DNA from: Bifidobacterium polysaccharolyticum
GTDB taxonomy: Bacteria; Actinomycetota; Actinomycetes; Actinomycetales; Bifidobacteriaceae
Direction: 5' to 3'
Assembly (NCBI RefSeq): GCF_016101585.1
Contig: NZ_JACFQG010000002.1
Coordinates: 248,001-312,000, forward strand
Length of the DNA stretch: 64,000 bases
Shown: positions 58,388-64,000 of the stretch, piece after piece
Layout of the letters: every line of letters starts with the position of its first letter
How positions within the stretch are numbered: the stretch's first letter is position 1
Program-made: the position numbers and the translations under genes
Notes under the pieces: generated by a model
What the model was told of the DNA's origin: nothing
Databases searched by the model: none
Seen by the model: the letters and a program-made list of their open reading frames with translations, nothing else

Positions 58388-59449
58388 ATGAAAGGCATGA
58401 ATACCCAAACATCAAAGAAGACATTGGACATCGCGGTCATTCCCGGTGACGGAATCGGCCGTGAAATCGTTCCAGTCGCGCAAGCTGTACTCAAGGAAGC
58501 CGTTGGCGACAGCGTTTCCTTTAACTACACCAACTATGATCTGGGCGCAGACCGATACCTTCGTGACGGTACCCTCATCACAGATGACCAACTCAAGGAT
58601 ATGGACCAAAAGGATGCCATACTCCTGGGGGCTGTCGGCGATCCACGAGTCAAGTCAGGAATCCTGGAGCGCGGCCTGCTGCTCAAGCTCCGCTTCGCAT
58701 TTGACCAGGCCATCAACATGCGGCCCTCCAAACTCTACCCCGGCGTCAAATCCCCTTTGGCCGACCCTGGCGACATCGACTTCGTCGTCATCAGAGAGGG
58801 CACGGAAGGCCTGTATTCCGGCATGGGCGGTCTGCTTCGCATGGGCACTGAACACGCCATAGCAACCGAGACCTCGATGAACACCGAATTCGGCATCGAG
58901 AGGGCGGTGAGGTTTGCCTTCGAACTGGCTCGCAAGCGCGGAGGCAAGAAGCACGTAACCATGGTCAATAAGACCAACGTACTCTACTATGCCGGTCAAC
59001 TCTGGCTGTGGGTCATGGACAAGGTCGGCAAGGAGTACCCCGACGTGACCTATGACTACCTGCATGCCGATGCCTGCACCATCTTCCTGGTCACCGATCC
59101 CTCCCGGTTCGACGTGATTGTGACCGACAACCTCTTCGGAGACATCATCACTGACGAGGCCGGCGCAGTTGTGGGCGGAATCGGCTATTCGGCATCAGCC
59201 AACATCAACGTGACCGATGAGCATCCCTCCATGTTCGAGCCCATCCACGGCTCCGCCCCCGACATTGCGGGCAAGGGTATAGCCAACCCTTCGGCCACGG
59301 TCCTGTCTGCCGCCATGCTCCTGCAGCACTTCGGGTACGACGAAGCAGCCGCCCGCATCGATCGCGCCGTGGAAGCGGATGCTGAGGAGAATTCCTCACG
59401 CAAACGCAGCACAGATCAAATCGGCCAGGACATCATCGCAAGACTGTAA
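58388..59449 (+). CDS. LeuB-type beta-decarboxylating dehydrogenase
   Basis: A 353-residue member of the isopropylmalate/isocitrate/D-malate dehydrogenase family. These enzymes oxidise a 2-hydroxy acid with a 3-carboxylate and release CO2. Visible hallmarks are IAVIPGDGIGREIVPVAQ, LRFAFDQAINMRPSKLYPG with substrate-binding Arg residues, the Lys in HVTMVNKTNVLYY, the metal site DVIVTDNLFGDIITDEAG and SMFEPIHGSAPDIAGKG. Overall it looks most like actinobacterial 3-isopropylmalate dehydrogenase. Its place among inositol genes, next to an AraC regulator and iolH, suggests a catabolic paralogue (for example D-malate oxidation). No leuA, leuC or leuD adjoins. ATG 58397 is an alternative start. Confidence 0.85.
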   Translation: MKGMNTQTSKKTLDIAVIPGDGIGREIVPVAQAVLKEAVGDSVSFNYTNYDLGADRYLRDGTLITDDQLKDMDQKDAILLGAVGDPRVKSGILERGLLLKLRFAFDQAINMRPSKLYPGVKSPLADPGDIDFVVIREGTEGLYSGMGGLLRMGTEHAIATETSMNTEFGIERAVRFAFELARKRGGKKHVTMVNKTNVLYYAGQLWLWVMDKVGKEYPDVTYDYLHADACTIFLVTDPSRFDVIVTDNLFGDIITDEAGAVVGGIGYSASANINVTDEHPSMFEPIHGSAPDIAGKGIANPSATVLSAAMLLQHFGYDEAAARIDRAVEADAEENSSRKRSTDQIGQDIIARL

Positions 59450-59471
59450 ACAAGCAGCAACATACCTGTAA

Positions 59472-59507
59472 GCGCTCCGGAGGATTGAAACTCTGAACTC
59501 CGGGCGC
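59472..59507 (+). terminator. Hairpin after the LeuB-type gene
   Basis: GCGCTCCGGAG (59472-59482) pairs with CTCCGGGCGC (59498-59507) with one bulge; no T-run follows. A second helix, CCTGTTCG (59516-59523) with CGAACAGG (59539-59546), lies in the iolH leader. Confidence 0.5.
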
Positions 59508-59591
59508 CTACCTACCCTGTTCGCAGCAAGGATGCCGACGAACAGGACGAACCAGGGGCATCCATAAGTTCCGACAACGAGGTTAGACAAT

Positions 59592-60461
59592 ATGAAAATC
59601 GCATTGGATCCCACACCATTCCATCCCGACCTGCCATTCCTGGAACTGCCCAAGGCGGTAGCGGACGCCGGCTATAAGTACATGCAGCTGGCTCCGCACG
59701 ATGCCTTCCTGCCGTTTTATGTGCATCCCAAGGCGGACGACGAACTGGTCAAGGACTTCGCGGCCGCTCTGAAGAAGGCGAACGTTGAGCTGTGCTCGCT
59801 GCTGCCGGTCTACAGAACCTCCTGGCCCGACGAGCGAGAGCGGCAGACAGCAGTGCGCAATTGGAAGCGGGCCATCGAAATCGCGGCTCTGCTGGACGTG
59901 CACGTCATCAACAGCGAATTCAGCGGCATACCGGAGCGCTATGAGGAGTCCGAGGCTGCCTTCTACGCGACCATGGAGGAAATACTGCCCCTGCTTGAGC
60001 GGGAAGGCATCCGCATCAACTTCGACCCGCATCCCTACGATTTCGTCGAGAACGGCATTGATGCGCTAAGGATCACACGAGGCCTCAACAGCCCACTGGT
60101 CGGCGCGGTCTATGTGGCTCCTCATACCTTCCACTACGGCAATAATGTGGATGGGATCACCGCCCTGGCCGGCAAACGACTCAGGTCGGTCTATATCTCA
60201 GACAGCTATGACCATCATCGTTCGCATGATCTGCGTTATATAGCCAATCCTCCAGGGACCAACGCCCGCGTTCACCAGCACCTGAAAGTGGGCGACGGCG
60301 ATGTGGACTTCAAGGCCCTGTTCGCCGCCCTGAAGAAGAACGGGTTCCTGGACCGGGAGGATTCCATCATCGTCTCCAACGTATTCGCCGAGGACGAGAC
60401 CGCCCATGAAACGTCCGTCTACCAGCGTGAAACCATAGAACGCCTGGTGGCGGAAGCCTGA
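59592..60461 (+). CDS. iolH: Inositol-cluster TIM-barrel protein IolH
   Basis: A 289-residue xylose-isomerase-like barrel of the IolH type found in actinobacterial and enterobacterial inositol clusters. The match to the family is close: KIALDPTPFHPDLPFLELP, GYKYMQLAPHDAFLPF, VINSEFSGIPERYEESEAAF, YDHHRSHDLRYIANPPG and RVHQHLKVGDGDVDFKALF. Metal ligands of the fold (Glu, Asp, His) fall in these segments. The reaction of IolH is not well settled in the literature. It is followed by a strong hairpin that ends the unit. Confidence 0.9.
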   Translation: MKIALDPTPFHPDLPFLELPKAVADAGYKYMQLAPHDAFLPFYVHPKADDELVKDFAAALKKANVELCSLLPVYRTSWPDERERQTAVRNWKRAIEIAALLDVHVINSEFSGIPERYEESEAAFYATMEEILPLLEREGIRINFDPHPYDFVENGIDALRITRGLNSPLVGAVYVAPHTFHYGNNVDGITALAGKRLRSVYISDSYDHHRSHDLRYIANPPGTNARVHQHLKVGDGDVDFKALFAALKKNGFLDREDSIIVSNVFAEDETAHETSVYQRETIERLVAEA

Positions 60462-60493
60462 ACGCAACTGCCTGTTTCCTCAGGAGTTGCCAT

Positions 60494-60529
60494 GTCGGCC
60501 GACACTGATGTGACGCAGTGTCGGCCGAC
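60494..60529 (+). terminator. Perfect 14-base-pair hairpin after iolH
   Basis: GTCGGCCGACACTG (60494-60507) and CAGTGTCGGCCGAC (60516-60529) are exact complements with an eight-base loop, followed by GCATCTTCTTATAA. It separates iolH from the exporter operon. Confidence 0.75.
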
Positions 60530-60575
60530 GCATCTTCTTATAAAGAGCGTGCGCCAACAAAGGAAGTGACCTAAC

Positions 60576-61364
60576 ATGAACCTCTGGCTGATCATCGGTT
60601 TGGCGGCGGCTGCTGTCCTGATCGGCCTGGACAAGTCGTTGATACCAGGCTCAGCCATCCTGGCGGTGGCCGCTCTGGCGTCACTGATGCCCGCCAAAGA
60701 AGCCACCGAGCTGACGCTGATCATGGCTGTCGTCGCTGACTGGACCGCCATCTGGGCCTACCGGCATGACATTGTGCTGGCTTCCCTGCTTAGACTGTTG
60801 CCGACTGTGACCATAGGCATTCTTGCCGGCGTCTGGTTCTTGTATCACGCTGACAATGACGCGACCAAAAAGATTATAGGGGTCATACTTGCCTGCTTCA
60901 TTGCGCCTTACTTCCTCTCGCGCATAAGGTCCGCGCTGAAAACGCGGCAGAGGGGCAAGAGTCAAGCCCCCCAAGTCGAAACCAGAAGCAAGAACAGGCA
61001 GAAGCAGTGGATAAGCGTGGCATTCCACATGCTCTGCGGCGTTCTGGCGGGTTTTACCACCATGGTGGCCAATGCCGGAGGACCGGTCACAGCCGTCTAT
61101 TTCAGCAGCGAGCGGTTGCCGGTCAAGCAATTCCTAGGCACCACGGCAGCTTTCTACTTAGTGGTGAATATGGTGAAGCTGCCTTTCGCAGTCGGACTGA
61201 ACACAACCAACAGAGAAACCGCGCTTGCCCTCCTATGCGTTCTCCCACTCACATTGCTCGCCGTCTTCTGCGGCAGGCTGATCGCCGGTCACGTCAACCA
61301 GAAAGCCTTTACTGCGGCAATCTATATCTTCGCAGTCATCGCCGTCATCAACCTTCTGGTCTGA
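60576..61364 (+). CDS. TauE/SafE-family membrane exporter
   Basis: A 262-residue protein with about eight membrane helices, of the TauE/SafE (DUF81) family. Both internal repeats show the typical glycine/proline-rich signature: IGLDKSLIPGSAILAVAAL at the N-terminus and GFTTMVANAGGPVTAVYF in the middle. Members move small organic or sulfonated anions. It leads an operon with the truncated dikinase (11-base gap) and probably the transketolase genes, so it may export an acidic end product of the pathway. Substrate unknown. Confidence 0.88.
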   Translation: MNLWLIIGLAAAAVLIGLDKSLIPGSAILAVAALASLMPAKEATELTLIMAVVADWTAIWAYRHDIVLASLLRLLPTVTIGILAGVWFLYHADNDATKKIIGVILACFIAPYFLSRIRSALKTRQRGKSQAPQVETRSKNRQKQWISVAFHMLCGVLAGFTTMVANAGGPVTAVYFSSERLPVKQFLGTTAAFYLVVNMVKLPFAVGLNTTNRETALALLCVLPLTLLAVFCGRLIAGHVNQKAFTAAIYIFAVIAVINLLV

Positions 61365-61375
61365 AAGGCGCCATT

Positions 61376-62539
61376 ATGGCAACAGTACCGATTCCTGCAC
61401 AAAAATTGGCAGAACGCTCCCAATCTCAGCAAAAGACCAAGACAGACTTGAATCTGGCTGAAGGCTTACTACCCGAGCGACAGGTCAGCGGCGACAACGA
61501 CCTGAATGCCGAGGACATGGAATGGCTGGCCCACTGTTTTCTGGACGACTACAAGCAGCAGGAAGGCCGCGAGTTCCCGACCGATCCCACCATCCAGCTC
61601 TTCGAATCCATCAAGGAGGTCAGGGCCAACGCGGACACGCCGGAAGATGCTCGGCGTTCACAGGAGCTGGGTGCTGAGGGAATCGGCCTGTGCCGCACCG
61701 AGCATATGTTCTTCCAGCCCGATCGCATCGAGGCCATCAGACGGATGATAGTGGCAGGAGACGAAGAAGAACGCCAGGAAGCCCTCGATGCCCTCCTGCC
61801 TATGCAACGCGAGGACTTCACCGCCATGTATGAGGCCTTGGGCGGAAGGCCGATGACTGTCAGACTGATTGATCCGCCACTGCACGAGTTCCTTCCCAAA
61901 ACCGCTCAAGCAGTTGAAGCCCTGGCAAAGGCGACCGGACATACAGCCGAAGAGATCAAAGACACTGCTGACGAACTGACCGAGGTCGATTCCATGCTGG
62001 GACACCGGGGATCCCGCCTGGCAGTCACCTACCCCGCCATCGCCCGCATGCAGACCCGGGCCGTGGTGGAAGACGCCATCCAGGTCAAGCGCCAACACCC
62101 CGACTGGTCCCTTGCTCCAGAGATCATGGTGCCTCTGGTCAGCGAGCCGGCGGAATTCGAATATGTCAAGCAGATCGTGGAGGAGACGGCAAACCGTGTC
62201 ATCAGGGGATCCGGGCTTCCCATGTACTGCTCGGTCGGAACCATGATCGAAACCCCCAGGGCTACACTGCTGGCCGGTGATATAGCAGCCGGCGCTGAAT
62301 TCTTCTCTTTCGGCACCAATGACCTTACCCCGATGACCTTCGGGCTCAGCCGGGACGATGCCGGCTCCTTCCTCCAGGACTATTACGACAAGGGGCTTCT
62401 GCAGGAGGATCCCCCCTCCATCGAATTCTGCGAGCGCGTTGGCCTGGACTATGTATCCTGCTCAGCCTACCGGGTGCCGGTGGCGAGACTGGCCGCAGCC
62501 CAGGCCAGTCTGGGCAGGCATGCGCCCGAACGCAGGTAG
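61376..62539 (+). CDS. Internally deleted pyruvate phosphate dikinase (PEP/pyruvate domain)
   Basis: A 387-residue protein against about 880 for intact PPDK. The first 60 residues include DMEWLAHCFLDDYKQQEGR and DPTIQLFESI, which match a short stretch of the PPDK nucleotide-binding domain. From about residue 80 it jumps straight into the C-terminal PEP/pyruvate barrel: RANADTPEDARRSQELGAEG, GLCRTEHMFF, MLGHRGSRLAV, FSFGTNDLTPMTFGLSRDD and VSCSAYRVPVARLAAAQA with the catalytic Cys. The ATP-grasp remainder and the phosphohistidine domain are missing, so normal dikinase catalysis is impossible. The frame is open, with AAAGG before ATG 61376. Either a recent in-frame deletion relic or a repurposed pyruvate/PEP-binding protein. 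Confidence 0.85.
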   Translation: MATVPIPAQKLAERSQSQQKTKTDLNLAEGLLPERQVSGDNDLNAEDMEWLAHCFLDDYKQQEGREFPTDPTIQLFESIKEVRANADTPEDARRSQELGAEGIGLCRTEHMFFQPDRIEAIRRMIVAGDEEERQEALDALLPMQREDFTAMYEALGGRPMTVRLIDPPLHEFLPKTAQAVEALAKATGHTAEEIKDTADELTEVDSMLGHRGSRLAVTYPAIARMQTRAVVEDAIQVKRQHPDWSLAPEIMVPLVSEPAEFEYVKQIVEETANRVIRGSGLPMYCSVGTMIETPRATLLAGDIAAGAEFFSFGTNDLTPMTFGLSRDDAGSFLQDYYDKGLLQEDPPSIEFCERVGLDYVSCSAYRVPVARLAAAQASLGRHAPERR

Positions 62540-62608
62540 GACAGCAATCAGGAAAACCAAACACCGCCGCAATAAGAACCGATCTACAAGAATAGTAAGG
62601 AAATCAAC

Positions 62609-63472
62609 ATGAACGAAAGCACCGATGCGGACAAGGTCAGAGAACTCAAACAGTTCGCTGGTCGGATCAGACAGGAGACGGTCAAGGAAATCTCGGCCTT
62701 TGGGACCGGCCACGTAGGGGGATCCCTGTCGATAGCCGACCTTTTGGCCGTCCTGTACGGGCAGGAGATGAATATCAAGCCCGAGGATCCACAGTGGGCC
62801 GACCGGGACTGGTTCGTCCTGTCCAAGGGCCACTGCGCCCCGGCCCTATACGCCACACTCGCCTTGCGCGGATACTTCCCCATGGATTGGTTGAATACCC
62901 TCAACCGCAACGGGACCAACCTTCCCAGCCATGCCGACAGACTCAAGGTTCCCGGAGTGGACGTAACCGCTGGGTCCCTGGGTCAGGGGGCCTCAGTAGC
63001 CGTCGGCGTTGCCCTGGGACTGAAAATGGATGGTCGGGACAACAAGGTCTATCTGGTCATAGGAGACGGCGAGAGCCAGGAGGGGCAGATTTGGGAGATG
63101 GCCCTTTTCGCCGCCCAACATCGCCTGGGCAATCTGATTGCTTTCATAGATTATAACGGCCTGCAACTGGACGGATACTGCAAGGACATCTGCTCCTTGG
63201 GAGATGCCACAGCCAAGTTCGAGGCTTTTGGGTGGCAGGTCGTTGACGTTCCCGATGGCAATGACGTCCCCTCCATTCTTCAAGCTTTGGAGACAGTCCG
63301 CAGCAAGGCACAAAAGGCCGACGACCGACCTTCAATGATCGTGCTTCATACGGTCAAGGGCCTGGGATGGTCTGAGATTGCCGGAACTCCGAAGAGTCAT
63401 TCAACATCAATCAACGAGCAGCAGCGCGACCAGGCTTTGGCTGAAATCCAAACAATGATGAATGCAGCCTGA
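62609..63472 (+). CDS. Transketolase, N-terminal (ThDP-binding) subunit
   Basis: A 287-residue half-transketolase. Visible are FGTGHVGGSLSIADLLAVLY, LSKGHCAPALYATLALRGYF, the LPSHAD and GSLGQGASVAVGVALGLKM segments, and the ThDP/metal motif GDGESQEGQIWE ending in DYNGLQLDG. Split transketolases pair with a C-terminal subunit, here encoded 58 bases downstream. Such pairs often serve special pathways beside the housekeeping full-length enzyme. AAGGAAA precedes ATG 62609. It follows the truncated PPDK gene by 69 bases. Confidence 0.93.
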   Translation: MNESTDADKVRELKQFAGRIRQETVKEISAFGTGHVGGSLSIADLLAVLYGQEMNIKPEDPQWADRDWFVLSKGHCAPALYATLALRGYFPMDWLNTLNRNGTNLPSHADRLKVPGVDVTAGSLGQGASVAVGVALGLKMDGRDNKVYLVIGDGESQEGQIWEMALFAAQHRLGNLIAFIDYNGLQLDGYCKDICSLGDATAKFEAFGWQVVDVPDGNDVPSILQALETVRSKAQKADDRPSMIVLHTVKGLGWSEIAGTPKSHSTSINEQQRDQALAEIQTMMNAA

Positions 63473-63530
63473 GCGTGAGATCCATGCGCACGAGCCCAAT
63501 TGCACACGGACAGATGAAAAGGGAAGAGGA

Positions 63531-64000
63531 ATGATAGAACATACTTTGGAAAACGAGAAACAGGAAATGCGACAGGCCTTCTGCCAGTGCCTCCTCGATC
63601 TGGCGGCCGACGAGGAGCGCCTGGTTCTGCTGGATGCTGATTTGATGAGTGCCATGGGCACCAAGCCCTTCCAGGAAGCCTACCCCGAACGGACAGTGGA
63701 CTGCGGCATCCAGGAAGCCAATATGATCGGCACTGCAGTAGGGCTCTCCCTTACCGGCAAAATACCGTTCGCACACACCTTCGCTTCCTTCATGAGCCGA
63801 AGGGCCCTGGACCAGATCTTCATTTCCGGCGCCTACAGCAAGGCCAATGTCAAACTCATTGGCTCCGACCCGGGAATCACCGCCAAGACCAATGGCGGCA
63901 CCCACATGTCCTTTGAGGATATGGGGATCATGAGGGGCATCCCCACAATGACCGTCCTGGAAGCCACCGACATCACCATGCTGAAATGGATAATGGGTTG
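63531..64000 (+). CDS. Transketolase, C-terminal subunit (3' end beyond window)
   Basis: The first 156 codons of the partner subunit, beginning at ATG 63531 with GGAAGAGGA upstream. The pyrimidine-binding domain shows LVLLDADLMSAMGTKPF, RTVDCGIQEANMIGTAVGLS with the catalytic Glu that activates ThDP, and FAHTFASFMSRRALDQI. The C-terminal domain is beyond the window. With the N-terminal subunit it should form an active C2-transferring enzyme. Confidence 0.92.
   Translation, partial: MIEHTLENEKQEMRQAFCQCLLDLAADEERLVLLDADLMSAMGTKPFQEAYPERTVDCGIQEANMIGTAVGLSLTGKIPFAHTFASFMSRRALDQIFISGAYSKANVKLIGSDPGITAKTNGGTHMSFEDMGIMRGIPTMTVLEATDITMLKWIMG

Overview
The window looks like chromosomal DNA from a high-GC actinobacterium, most likely Bifidobacterium. 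I infer this from a NucS mismatch endonuclease, a GlnR-type orphan regulator, an actinobacterial initiator tRNA with a C1:U72 mismatch, several starts without a visible Shine-Dalgarno, and sortase (LPxTG) surface proteins. The exact species cannot be read from the sequence.

Layout. 1-2118: end of a polar amino-acid ABC transporter operon. 2609-3000: stand-alone nrdH with a NrdR-box pair. 3077-11063: nucS and the complete F1Fo ATP synthase operon atpBEFHAGDC, all on the minus strand. 11255-12473: metA, divergent from initiator tRNA-Met. 12667-17076: AT-rich accessory segment with a DUF2130 nuclease-like protein, a solitary OLD-family ATPase/TOPRIM protein and an empty 0.9 kb stretch. 17077-27784: aldo/keto reductase, remnant of a sugar-binding protein, LacI regulator, a GH115 alpha-glucuronidase without signal peptide, and a 1307-residue LPxTG adhesin. 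27930-37973: ppa, DUF3290/DUF421 membrane pair, HigBA-like toxin-antitoxin, mntP behind a structured leader, membrane protein, glnR-nth, peptide-binding protein, valS. 38338-43827: an 1829-residue LPxTG protein made of three modules, each an InlB-type repeat plus seven RCC1 blades. 43916-44272: chorismate mutase.

44368-64000 (running off the end): a large inositol-catabolism cluster with iolD, two sugar-porter MFS genes, iolB, a zinc alcohol dehydrogenase, a succinate-semialdehyde-type aldehyde dehydrogenase, a TIM-barrel epimerase, a small monooxygenase-like protein, iolE, iolG, an AraC regulator, a LeuB-type beta-decarboxylating dehydrogenase, iolH, a TauE/SafE exporter, an internally deleted pyruvate phosphate dikinase and a split transketolase.

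The upper inositol pathway (IolG, IolE, IolD, IolB) is complete to 2-deoxy-5-keto-D-gluconate (DKG), but no iolC kinase, iolJ aldolase or iolA is seen in the window. The split transketolase, semialdehyde dehydrogenase and LeuB-type enzyme suggest a non-phosphorylated lower pathway. DKG read from C6 has the D-threo stereochemistry of a transketolase donor. Removing its C2 unit leaves 3-hydroxy-4-oxobutanoate; oxidation would give D-malate, which a LeuB-family enzyme could convert to pyruvate and CO2, while the C2 unit could enter the bifid shunt as xylulose 5-phosphate. This is inference and is the main candidate for an undescribed system here.
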